This document shows positions 42,181 to 51,020 of a DNA stretch of 64,000 nt, piece by piece. The position numbers were made by a program, and so were the translations under genes. Below the pieces are notes generated by a model. The model saw only the letters and a program-made list of their open reading frames with translations. It made no database searches and had not been told where the DNA came from. Every line of letters begins with the position of its first letter. Within the stretch, counting starts at the first letter, position 1. Source of the stretch: Chrysophaeum taylorii (taxonomy: Eukaryota > Sar > Pelagophyceae > Pelagomonadales > Pelagomonadaceae); assembly GCA_029834535.1 (NCBI GenBank), contig JAQMWT010000315.1, positions 186,001-250,000 on the forward strand, in the 5' to 3' direction.

Positions 42181-42244
42181 ACAGAGGCTACAACGCGTTT
42201 TCACTTCCAAACTGAGGTGAAGGGATGGACTAGGGGTCTGGGGT

Positions 42245-42750
42245 GTTTAAAAGTCGACTGCTAAGAGGAGGGGTGCGAGCTGAGGCACGGGCGTTGACGG
42301 GGGTCTAGGGTTCCTATTTGTAGGGGGAGGGTCAAGGGGAAGGGTAAGAATCCGTCAATACCTCCATGAATGAGGCTATGGGGCGAAGAAGCCCAAAGCT
42401 CATTCGCCGGTGAGTCGTGTTGCTCCATTCGCTGACCATGTAGTGACGTTGAAGTTGAGTGTCATTATGGTCAATCAAGAGCAGGCTCGGAGGAGTTTCT
42501 TGAAACGTGGGATGAAAGTTCTTTGCACGAGGCAACACAAGGTCTGTACCCTCGTCTATGTGCGTGAGTATGCCTTTCTGTTCGTTATAGTCCACGTCCG
42601 CCAGGAAAGGTGCGAGTCGTAGAAATTCCACATAACGATGACCCCGACTAGGTCCCGCATACCTATCTACGCCCGTCAGGCACATCCTTCATACCCCACA
42701 AACCACGAACATCCTCCATACCCCACACACCCCCTCTTAGCAGTCGACCT
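42245..42750. mobile_element. putative non-autonomous inverted-repeat element (about 0.5 kb), 3' side abutted by a hairpin element
   Basis: Begins gtttaaaagtcgactgctaa (then gaggaggggtg) and ends with the inverse caccccctcttagcagtcga (then cct). The expected terminal TTTAAA of the right end is missing because the hairpin element starts at 42751. No coding potential is recognised. Confidence 0.5.
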
Positions 42751-43398
42751 GTAGTGGTTTTTCTCTCAGATACCCGCCCCTCTTGGCCGGACCAGAGGCC
42801 TCAACAAGCCCTTTCTCCCAACCCGAACCGCGGTTGAAACCACCACACGCCCGATCTCAGCGTAAACACTCACGCCATCTTAAAATCGGACAATCAAATG
42901 AGGGTAATAAATAGCAAGAAGACAGCAAGAAGGAAACAATACAAATGCCTGGTACATTGGGTTCAGTAGAAGCGCAGGTGAGGGTGAAAAGGTGACACCC
43001 CCCCCCATAATCGCAAGGTCAGTGCCAGGGCAACAATCAGGGTAAGTCAGGTGGCAGGCAGGCAAGTGGGGGGATGGGCGTTACTGCCACAGACCTTTTT
43101 AAGACAGAGGCCAGCCAAATGCATGGGGCGGAGGCTAATCCCAGCACTGTGTGGCAGTAATGCCCATTTCCTCTCACGTGCCTGCCTGCCACCTGACTTA
43201 CCCTGATTGTTGCCCTGGTATTGACCTTGCATTTATGGGGGGGGGGTGTCATCTCGACATCTTCACCTGCGCTTCCACTGGACCCAATGTACCGGGCATT
43301 TGTATTGCTTTCTTGCTGCCTTCTTAATATTACCCTCTATTGATTGTTCGATTTCGTGATGGCGTATGGTATTACGCTGAGATCGGGCGTGTGGTGGT
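42751..43398. mobile_element. long-inverted-repeat hairpin (foldback/MITE-like) element, left arm, loop and most of right arm
   Basis: Left arm 42751-43092 (gtagtggtttt... to ...ttactgccacag), loop 43093-43146 (54 bp), right arm from 43147 (ctgtgtggcagtaa...). The arms are about 85-90 percent identical by eye. The right arm is interrupted at 43398 by the LTR retrotransposon and resumes at 53863-53946, ending aaaaccactac. Uninterrupted, the element would be about 730 bp and could form one large hairpin. No coding sequence. Confidence 0.8.
43394..43398. repeat. 5-bp target-site duplication, left copy (GTGGT)
   Basis: GTGGT directly precedes the left LTR and again directly follows the right LTR at 53858-53862, the signature of integrase-mediated insertion. 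Confidence 0.85.
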
Positions 43399-43735
43399 TG
43401 TGGCGGCAACTCCCGCCTCCTAAGGCTTACCCCTCTTCTAGCCCCCCCCCTTATCAGGGGCACCCTACTCCGTTCCGATGATGTCAGAGTTTTCTCTGAC
43501 ATCATCTTCCTTTTCCGTGACAGGTGTCACCTTGATTTCTGATTTTCGATTATCCTTGATCATAAAGCAACAGCCGATCCTCAAGTTGAGAGGACCAGGC
43601 GCAGGAGTTGTTTGTGGTCGCGTGGCGGGAGAACGGCCATCCTCGTCCAGTGATCCCACCAAGGGCACGGACGCGATCGGCGAGCCAGGATTCGAAGGCA
43701 CGCCAGTTAGCCCCTAAAATTCTCCTTACGCCACA
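43399..43735 (+). repeat. left LTR (337 bp)
   Basis: Starts TGTGGCGGCAAC and ends TTACGCCACA, so the ends form a TGTGG/CCACA inverted pair. It differs from the right LTR by one extra C (near 43461) and one T/G substitution (near 43543). Confidence 0.92.
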
Positions 43736-43737
43736 GG

Positions 43738-43760
43738 TGGTGGAGGAATACGAGATTCGA
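43738..43760 (+). other. candidate tRNA primer-binding site
   Basis: Two bases after the LTR, TGGTGGAGGAATACGAGATT and the following CGA are complementary to a tRNA 3' end: TGG pairs with CCA, and the TTCGA part resembles a T-arm complement. The spacing differs from a standard tRNA by about one base, so the primer tRNA was not identified. Confidence 0.45.
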
Positions 43761-44200
43761 GCGACTATATCGGTCGCAGCGAACTAGTGCATCTTGCATT
43801 CTCTACACGGTCCGGACAAGCCGTGCGCGCCCTGATCAAGCGCGCCGACAAGGAATTCCAGAAGGACCATTGCCGTGGGAAAGTTCCCCGGCCGGATACG
43901 TTTGTCGTCGGAAGTGACGACGCGCGATTTGGTGCTAACCGACGCGCAACCCGGGTACCGCTGCCGCAGGCGAGCGGAGTGAGATCGCAACTCACGGATA
44001 AGGCATTGTTTGCCGGGCAGAGAAGAGTTCTGCCGCCCACCGTACGGATAGATTTGTCGGTGGAAGACGCACGCAACGACGATATTGCGCGTGTCGTGGA
44101 CGATTAGAAGTTCCGGAGCCGAAGGAGCACGAGAACGACGACGACTCAACCATTTTGGACCCGCTTTGATCTCGGCCGAGTAGAACGAGCCAGAGCCGAT

Positions 44201-45757
44201 ATGGAAGACGATGATGCTGCCGTCGAGCAGCTACGATATGAAGAACCGCCAAGCCGTCAGGATGAGACGAACGAGCGGAATGATGATGATGACAATGATG
44301 ACGATGAAGAAGAGCACGATACAGAGGTTGACGAGGAAGAAGAGCTAAATTACAACTACGACAAGCCCACGGAGAGACCGGCGGGAGGACGATCGACAGC
44401 TCCGTCAACGCGTGCAGAACCCCCGGATGCAACGACAATGAATGAGTTCTACGAGGCTCACTTGCGGGCATTACGCGAAGAGAACGAACGCGCGCAAGAA
44501 CGACTTTTAAAACAAATAGGGGGAGAGAACGAACGAAAAGAACGGCTACAACGGAAGGAGAACGAAGAATTAAAAGAGCAACTGCGCCGGGCCAACGCTC
44601 GAACGGACGCCTTCCAGGAACAAATAAGCTCGTTGACCCGTGAAAGAGACGAGTTACGTACGCCGAGTCGATCAAGGCGAGCGAGCAGCCCGGAGTCCCG
44701 AGCTGAGGAAGAGCCGCCGACTACACGACCACGCGCGAAAGCTAGAAAGCCGCGCTATGAAGACGATGAGGACGAAGAAAAGGAGGAGACGCGCGGAACC
44801 GGAAAGATCGACACCCAGGAGTTCTTGATGGGTTTTACGGATCGACTCGCGAGCGCGTTAGCTAAACACGATCGCAACAAGGAGCGGCGATCAACCTCTG
44901 GATTAAAAACCGAAACTTTTAAACTGGTTCTCGATGGACGCGATCAGGATCAGTTCGATTTAGATGCGGGTGCGGTGATGCGTACATTAGCCGAAGACCA
45001 TTTCAGCTTGGAGAAATTCCGATATCTGCTTCCCGCGACCCTGCGCGACACGGTCGCACCGATTTTTCGAGAACACTTAAAGAAATATGAAGACCTGTGT
45101 AAAGACCTCGATCACCCAGCGTCTTTCTATTTATGTCGGGATATCGACGATGAGGAGTACGGTTCCGTGGTACGACGGATACGACGATTGAACGAGAAGT
45201 ATTGCCTCAAGATTTTGAAATATTTCCGAGAGAGTTGTCCGCTGCCGGTGACGGCAGAGGAATCATTACGAAAGTTACAATGCACGACCCAAGCGACCGT
45301 TCCGAAACGCTCTGGAGAACGTCACGTGCATACATATTGCATTAAATTTCAGCAAGAAGCCATGGCATACTGTTCCGTGGCCAACCGCGATCTCAACGAC
45401 GTGGAGATCATCTCTTACTTGATACGTGGACTGGAGTCCAGCGAATTGAAATTCCGCGTGCGAACGATGCGCAGCGGACACCCGATGACGTATAAGACGT
45501 TTACGTCTACGTTGTCGCTGATTACGCGGCTCGAAAACGACTTCGCAACAGCCATGGCGGAGAAGAACAGCCGAAACTTGATGAACCCCTCGAGCGGGAA
45601 GCCGCAGAAGCCGCCGCCTGGACGCGGAGGACGAGCTCTCGTCTCGGGAACGAAAGAGAAGACGACGAAATATGAAGCCTTACGCCTCGAAGAAAAAGTG
45701 GTTCGAGAGGACGTGCCAGGACTGTGGGTTTTTCTTAGCGACCCACGACAAGGATGA
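44201..45757 (+). CDS. retrotransposon Gag
   Basis: 518 codons from ATG. The N-terminal 85 residues are acidic and disordered. Residues about 88-150 are a charged coiled coil (EENERAQERLLKQIGGENER). Residues about 225-440 form a helical capsid-like region, including FKLVLDGRDQDQFDLDAGAV and a C-terminal block EIISYLIRGLESSELKFRVR similar to the retrotransposon-gag domain. The last 86 nt overlap the next frame. Reading through to the Cys-rich segment needs a +1 shift near GAAGAAAAAGTGG (about 45692), which may be programmed as in Ty3. Confidence 0.75.
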   Translation: MEDDDAAVEQLRYEEPPSRQDETNERNDDDDNDDDEEEHDTEVDEEEELNYNYDKPTERPAGGRSTAPSTRAEPPDATTMNEFYEAHLRALREENERAQERLLKQIGGENERKERLQRKENEELKEQLRRANARTDAFQEQISSLTRERDELRTPSRSRRASSPESRAEEEPPTTRPRAKARKPRYEDDEDEEKEETRGTGKIDTQEFLMGFTDRLASALAKHDRNKERRSTSGLKTETFKLVLDGRDQDQFDLDAGAVMRTLAEDHFSLEKFRYLLPATLRDTVAPIFREHLKKYEDLCKDLDHPASFYLCRDIDDEEYGSVVRRIRRLNEKYCLKILKYFRESCPLPVTAEESLRKLQCTTQATVPKRSGERHVHTYCIKFQQEAMAYCSVANRDLNDVEIISYLIRGLESSELKFRVRTMRSGHPMTYKTFTSTLSLITRLENDFATAMAEKNSRNLMNPSSGKPQKPPPGRGGRALVSGTKEKTTKYEALRLEEKVVREDVPGLWVFLSDPRQG

Positions 45758-47534
45758 ACACGGGAACCGCGTCATTTGCAACCGCGAGCCCGACGACTAT
45801 TATGTAGCGATGTGCAAATACATCGAAGACGGCAGAAAGCCCATTTCGCGAGGACGATGGGAGAGCCGACAAAGGAAAAATAATCATTCGCGTGACGACG
45901 GTAGTTCTAATGCCACCTTCGGTTCGAGCGCTGCTCACGATATTCAGAGCAGACTCAATGATATGAGCACGCAGCTAACCACGGTTATGAGTACCGTGCA
46001 GCACTTAACAGATAGACGCGGCCGATCGTCTTCGACACGAACAGGCCGTCGAGATAGCCGGAGCCCCCGACGCCACGACAAGAGCCGTAGTAGCTCGTGC
46101 CAGCGCCGACGGAAAGATAGCAGGAGCTCCAGCCGACATTCACGCCGCCGCCGGCGACGAAGATCTCGCGATCGAGATTCGGACGATGGTCGTTACCGAG
46201 AAGACTCGGGACAGTCGTCTGCAACGTTCGCATTTACGACCCCTTGCGGTCAACAGTTACCATTAGGAGTGACGGTGTACCCGAACACGGACACCCGCAC
46301 CGACGACGCAGCCGACGCCCTTGCCGCGGCTGCATTCGAAGATCTTGCCCGCCCACCGATGGACGAGCCACCCAACGACGTGCTGACCAATCGTCGGTCT
46401 TTGGCACAGATTTATGAGCAGATGTCGAGCGATGAGCTCGAAGATTCGAGCGAGGAACTTGAAGCTACACGATACTGGGAAGGCGATTCAGATTCGGAAG
46501 ATGAAGAAGCTACACTTTGTGAACCAGTGTCTGCGTTAACGTTATTTGACGAGTCGTCCATGGACGACCCACCGTTTATTTTTGATGAGGAAGCCCTCGA
46601 TGCCATCGGCTTATCTTTGGACCCTCCAGAGACGACCGCTGGCGACCGAACTGGCTGTGAGCCAGACATGAATTTCTGCAGTGATAGCTCGTGCGCGCAT
46701 TCGACTGATGAGACGATGACAAGCGCGGGTATTGCAGACGACGATTTTACGACAGAGTTGACGTCGGGGACGACGCCATCTTTTCTTGCGGACCCCCCCG
46801 AAACGGTTTCGATTACTACGGATCGAGACACGGATACGCCGCCGGAAGAAAAGGATAGATTTATGAAGAAGATTAGCAGCGTTCTCGAGTGTGACGAAGA
46901 CAAGCAGACGTGGAACCTGCAGGATTGGTGGACGAAAGCTCGGAATTTCTTGCTGAAGAAGCCACCAGAACAACCGCGCAGCTGCAGACTCAAAGCCGCA
47001 GCTGACACGGAACCGATCGCCGATGCTGATGAGGATCAGCAGGCGACGAATGGATTTACAGATGCATTCTGGAAAGACGAAATGAATGATTTATGGGAGG
47101 GGTCCTTTGCTTCCGTGAACCACGAAGACCAGGATCCCTTACCAACACTGATTCCCTCTGAGATTGTCTTGGAGGAAGAGCGGAAGCCGCCAGATAAAGA
47201 GGCTGCCGCGAGCGTTATGGCTAGGAAGCCAACAACAGATAATACGAAAGCTCAAGCCGCGGTATCGATGCCCAACCCCGGAGATGAGCGAATCAGAGCC
47301 CGATGTGCTCACACTTCGTTGACGCCGCGAGACGGCAAGACGATCGAAGATGATTTGATTACCCTCCGTTGTTTAGATACGGGTTCTCTAACGTTTATGG
47401 CCTGTCACATCTACAGGAATCGTGACGGTCCGAAATTCTCGACGACCATCGGTGTCGATGGAATGGCCGATGTTTCTTTATATTTGCCGAGAAATGGTCA
47501 AAAAGTTGACCAAAGATCAGTTGATTTTCGATGA
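45672..47534 (+). CDS. retrotransposon pol N-terminal part: Cys-rich, Arg/Ser-rich, acidic spacer, start of aspartic protease
   Basis: 620-codon frame, +1 relative to gag. It opens with a Cys-containing segment (CQDCGFFLATH...VICN...MCKYI) that could bind zinc or nucleic acid, then a basic Arg/Ser stretch (residues about 115-175). A long acidic, disordered region (about 190-540) follows, and at 47373-47387 the retropepsin active-site motif LDTGS. The frame closes at 47534, shortly after the protease begins, and protease sequence continues in the next frame. The acidic spacer of about 350 residues is long for a Ty3/Gypsy pol. Confidence 0.7.
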   Translation: MKPYASKKKWFERTCQDCGFFLATHDKDEHGNRVICNREPDDYYVAMCKYIEDGRKPISRGRWESRQRKNNHSRDDGSSNATFGSSAAHDIQSRLNDMSTQLTTVMSTVQHLTDRRGRSSSTRTGRRDSRSPRRHDKSRSSSCQRRRKDSRSSSRHSRRRRRRRSRDRDSDDGRYREDSGQSSATFAFTTPCGQQLPLGVTVYPNTDTRTDDAADALAAAAFEDLARPPMDEPPNDVLTNRRSLAQIYEQMSSDELEDSSEELEATRYWEGDSDSEDEEATLCEPVSALTLFDESSMDDPPFIFDEEALDAIGLSLDPPETTAGDRTGCEPDMNFCSDSSCAHSTDETMTSAGIADDDFTTELTSGTTPSFLADPPETVSITTDRDTDTPPEEKDRFMKKISSVLECDEDKQTWNLQDWWTKARNFLLKKPPEQPRSCRLKAAADTEPIADADEDQQATNGFTDAFWKDEMNDLWEGSFASVNHEDQDPLPTLIPSEIVLEEERKPPDKEAAASVMARKPTTDNTKAQAAVSMPNPGDERIRARCAHTSLTPRDGKTIEDDLITLRCLDTGSLTFMACHIYRNRDGPKFSTTIGVDGMADVSLYLPRNGQKVDQRSVDFR

Positions 47535-47933
47535 AGGCGAACTTCCGATTAAGCGCAAGCTGTACGGATCAGGATTGAATACGACGACGATCCATCGTTG
47601 GATCGCCCTTCGGGTCGCTTTCGCCGACGACTTCGCTGCCCCCATTGTCGCTATTGTAGCCGATACGAATTTGCTTGTTCCTGTTGGGGGCGCGATATAC
47701 GAATTTTAGGAGCCATCGTGGATTTTCCCCATGATCGGATCTGTTTTTGTCGAACCCAAGTCGTCTACGGGCGCAAGAAGATTAAAGTTAAGGATGAACG
47801 AGTCGATGCACCAATCGTGACCTTTCGATCTATTTACGATCGAAATCCGATAACCGTACCGATTTACAATCATCAACACGATGCTTTCGGCAGAGTCTCG
47901 ACCTGGTCAAGACTCGAGTTTATGCTCGTTTGA
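47340..47933 (+). CDS. retropepsin-type aspartic protease, frame-disrupted
   Basis: Begins with LRCLDTGSLTFM. After a frame change near 47490 it reads ELPIKRKLYGSGLN and IVAIVADTNLLVPV. After a second change at the GGGGG run (47689-47693) it gives GRDIRILGAIVDFPHDRICF, the usual closing block of retroelement proteases (G-R-D-I-L...D). The frame ends at 47933. The domain is recognisable end to end but needs two shifts. Confidence 0.7.
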
Positions 47934-48600
47934 GCACGATTAAAGATCTCCGAAGCCCGCCGCCGGAACGTAAGGTAGCCATGGCTACGCGGGGACATGC
48001 TACGACCAAATTCTCCCCAGCTCCGGGAGAAGACGCGCGAAGTAATCGCTTATGCCGCGCGCACGCTAAATCGAGCCCGGTCGAACGTACAATCTACCGG
48101 TTATTTTGTCGAAGCCTATGGAAAAAGGACAGGTTTTCGTCGCTACGTTTGCTGAGAACGAGCAGTTGGGAATTGTCGAAGGAATGTTCTTCTTGCGAAG
48201 AGCGCGACCGGTCCGCTGCTCGGGTGGCAGTTACTGCCACGGAAGAAGTGCCGACGATCGTCACTCAAGGCGAAGCCCTTGCGATTGGTGATATCGTTAG
48301 GTACGAAGATGAGTTGAACGTCTCTACGATCAACGAACTTACGAAAGAATGTGAAGAAGGATACGACAAGGGAACCTTTCTTTCACCGTTTCTGTCGCTA
48401 GTCATTGACGCGATGCGACGAATCTCCCCGCCGATGCTGCTGAGCACGGTGCAGAAGGACGCTATGACCGCTATGACGGACAAGTCCACCCTCAAACGAC
48501 TTGAAGGCAGCGACGATTTCGCTCGAAGGTCAGAAAGATGAAAAAGAAATGCCGCGAGATCACCGAAGCGGAGATCCGCCGCCGATATGAAAAGGTTCAA
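47934..48600 (+). CDS. unassigned pol segment between protease and methyltransferase
   Basis: Coding-like pieces in three frames: REKTREVIAYAARTLNRARS and STGYFVEAYGK (about 48027-48125); GQVFVATFAENEQLGIVEGM, then FFLRRARPV (about 48124-48212); GEALAIGDIVRYEDELNVST with further helical sequence to about 48530. Just before the methyltransferase is CREITEAEIRRRYEKVQWLP. It might be an N-terminal regulatory domain of the methyltransferase. No family is recognised. Confidence 0.45.
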
Positions 48601-48607
48601 TGGCTTC

Positions 48608-49460
48608 CAATCACTTATCGCAAGGTGGTGATGGTTCAGTGGAGCCGGAGGCAGTACTTTAGGTCTCCAACGAGCCAACGAAACGTGTGGGACGTCGTTT
48701 CGAGTCGTGCTAGCACTCGATGCGTCGGACACCGCCAACCAGATCCACCACAAGAACTTTCCGAATATTCCTGTGGTGCAGCACACATTGTGTGGTCGCT
48801 ATGTTACAACCTTACGGTTGATCGAATCTTATTTACCCTACGCGGAATGGTCGTCGTCGATGTGTGTCGCGTCGCCACCCTGCGTACACTCCGCTCTGTG
48901 CAACTTGACTTCCAGAGATGTTGGGAAGGAGTCACCGCTACCCACTGGACGATGAAATTATGCAAGATGGCTGGTTTCTTCATGTGGTTGATAGAGCAGG
49001 AGGCTTCGATTATTTCTTACGTTGCACGTTTGCACCCTTACGTTTACGTCGTCAATTTTTACGACATAACTCCTAGTTTGATGAGCTGTCGTGTGCGATT
49101 GTTGGTTTCCAGCCATCCGCTCCATTTGCGCGCAGTTCCAAAGACTTGCAAGAATATGCAGCAAAAGTTCGCCGCAGCACTTGGTTACGCCGACGAACGA
49201 CATTTACTTCAGATGAACAATTTAGGATCATCACGAGCCGCGACAGACGCAGCTTATACTGTTACGCGTGTCCCGCTTCGCGTAGGACCGCACCGTTCTG
49301 ATTACAGATCTCTGAATCTGGAAATGACTTCGGAGTTGCTGACGATGCCCCCTGATTTTGAGTGGGCCGGCTTCTCCAGGACGACCTCGTTGAAACACTT
49401 GGCGTCCGTCGTGCCACCTGACACGATGGCCTTATTAATGCTCGATCTGCACAACTCTGT
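48608..49460 (+). CDS. cytosine-5 DNA methyltransferase domain inside the retrotransposon, frame-disrupted
   Basis: C5-MTases transfer methyl from S-adenosylmethionine to cytosine in DNA. Motif I: VVMV in one frame, then FSGAGGSTLGLQRAN (48635-48679), matching F-S-G-x-G-G-x-x-x-G-L. Motif II: VVLALDASDTANQIHHKNFP (about 48698-48757), matching A-x-D and the N-F-P that follows. Motif IV: ASPPCVHSA with the catalytic Cys codon at 48881-48883. A possible motif VIII RVRLLVSS lies near 49087. Motif IX/X: SLNLEMTSELLTMPPDFEW then ASVVPPDTMALLML (about 49309-49443), matching the L-x-x-E...P-D-F and GN-x-VPP blocks. ENV (motif VI) was not found. Frames shift near 48632 and 48910. About 280 codons is a compact MTase. 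Confidence 0.75.
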
Positions 49461-49862
49461 GACCAAGGAATTTCACCTGAGCGGCGAAGCTTTGCCGTCA
49501 GCGTTGAGTCCTGCAGACCGACCGTTTGATTATTATTTACAAATTGATGAAACCACCCTTCGTCACGTACAAGTTCCGCTGTTAAACACGCGCACACGTG
49601 TCATAAGATGGGTGTCGACTGATGATCTTCAAGATCACACCAAATGGAAACCTCCAGAGGTACCGTTGATTCCGCCTGCAACAGATGAGCCGGGGACGTC
49701 TCATGCTTCTTCTGCTGGGCCCCCCCGACAACCAAATTTAGACGTTCCGCCAGATCCTGAGCGAGATCGGGAACCGAAGATTAAGAGCGAGCCGAGTGTT
49801 CGTGTCAAAGGCGAGAGGATCAACAAAAGCCACCCGGAAGTGAAACTAAAATACGAGAAAAG
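49461..49862 (+). CDS. linker between methyltransferase and reverse transcriptase
   Basis: Continues the frame of motifs IX/X. It includes FDYYLQIDETTLRHVQVPLL and then a Pro/Glu/Lys-rich disordered stretch (PPDPERDREPKIKSEPSVRV). A one-base change at the AAAA run near 49858-49862 leads into the RT frame. No domain is recognised. Confidence 0.55.
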
Positions 49863-51020
49863 TTCGATGTGCCATGGAAAGATGCGCCGCGCGATGCCGA
49901 GGGTGCACCACTGCCGCAGACTCCTGAGCATGTCAAGGACAACGAAGCAATGAAAGTTAAAATTCCTACGAAGGAAGAAGTTGACAAGGTTGTGCAGGAG
50001 CTGGGAATTCCTGACAATCCGCACTTAGATGACGAGGCGAAACTGATGCTCCGTCACTGTGTGCAATATTCTTGGGCCTTTTTCGACCCGATTATGAGAC
50101 CTGTGGACTCGCCTCCCGTGTCTCTACGATTCAAAGACGCGAATCCGCGACCGATAAAGATGACGCCCTACCGATTGACGCCTGCGAAACTCGAGTGTCT
50201 CCGCAAGCAGATCAGCGAGTGGTGCCGGGATGGAGTCATTCGTCCGGCCAACTCACCTTGGGGCTTTCCTGTGTTGATGCTTCCGAAGAAAGGAGCTGAG
50301 ATTGGAACGTCAAACGCGTTCCGTGCTGCAGTTGACTTACGTCAGCTCAACGATCAATTGGTCAATGACAGTTGGCCAAACATTCGACAAGATGATGCTT
50401 TAGCCTTTCTCGCGATGAGACGATGGCGGACATGCATTGATATTAGATGGGGATACCACAACCTTCGTCTGGATCCGGCAGCGCAGGACGCTGTCACGAT
50501 GGTTAGCCCACTTGGCGCTCACAGTTTCTTGCGATTACCTCTAGGTGTGAAGACAGCCGGAGCTCTTTTCTGCAAGCAAATGGCGAGCGACCTTTCGAAA
50601 TGGATGTATCAAGACTTGGTTGCGTTTGTTGACGATATTATGATGGGATCCGACGATCTTCATCGACATTTACAAGTTTTGATCGAAGTGATGTGTCATT
50701 TGGCACAGAGAGGGTACAGCGGTCGAACCGCGAAGTTCCACCGTCTCAAAGATGATATAGAATTTCTGGGACACATTTCTACCCCAGAAGGCTTGAAGCC
50801 GAATCCAAAGACGCTGGAAGCACTGCAGAAGATGCCGATTCCAGGTACTTTACCGAATACTTCCCCGAAGACCCAGATACGCTCTTTCATCGGCATGAGT
50901 AATTACTGCCGGCGATATGTGAAGGGCTACTCGAAGATTGTGGAACCGTTGAGACGATTAAGCCTCGAAGGTTCGAGAGTGGACGCCCGAGTGTCAGAAA
51001 GCTTGGGATACGATTATTGA
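49863..51020 (+). CDS. retrotransposon reverse transcriptase
   Basis: Gypsy-type RT. The N-terminal entry is RPIKMTPYRLTPAKLECLRKQ, then GVIRPANSPWGFPVLMLPKK, FRAAVDLRQLNDQLV, WRTCIDIRWGYHNLRL (first catalytic Asp), FLRLPLGVKTAGALFCKQM, and the active site FVDDIMM (FVDD instead of the usual YxDD) near 50625-50640. FLGHISTPEGLKPNPKTLEA and FIGMSNYCRRYVKGYSKIVE follow. The frame closes at 51020. The true continuation REWTPECQKAWDTIIEALV is already in the next frame from about 50970. Confidence 0.9.
   Translation, partial: FDVPWKDAPRDAEGAPLPQTPEHVKDNEAMKVKIPTKEEVDKVVQELGIPDNPHLDDEAKLMLRHCVQYSWAFFDPIMRPVDSPPVSLRFKDANPRPIKMTPYRLTPAKLECLRKQISEWCRDGVIRPANSPWGFPVLMLPKKGAEIGTSNAFRAAVDLRQLNDQLVNDSWPNIRQDDALAFLAMRRWRTCIDIRWGYHNLRLDPAAQDAVTMVSPLGAHSFLRLPLGVKTAGALFCKQMASDLSKWMYQDLVAFVDDIMMGSDDLHRHLQVLIEVMCHLAQRGYSGRTAKFHRLKDDIEFLGHISTPEGLKPNPKTLEALQKMPIPGTLPNTSPKTQIRSFIGMSNYCRRYVKGYSKIVEPLRRLSLEGSRVDARVSESLGYDY

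Noticed and set aside
43478-43717. 79-codon frame repeated at 53603-53839 with near identity
   Set aside because: Lies within the two LTRs, so the duplication is the LTR itself and not a gene pair.
43735-43765. Assigning the primer tRNA of the retrotransposon
   Set aside because: The complementarity is suggestive, but the acceptor-stem length is off by about one base, and no tRNA gene is in the window to compare.
48027-48075. RNase-H-like segment (VIAYAARTLNRA) upstream of the methyltransferase
   Set aside because: Resembles the AYASR-LN block only locally. No catalytic Asp context, and a complete RNase H lies after the RT.
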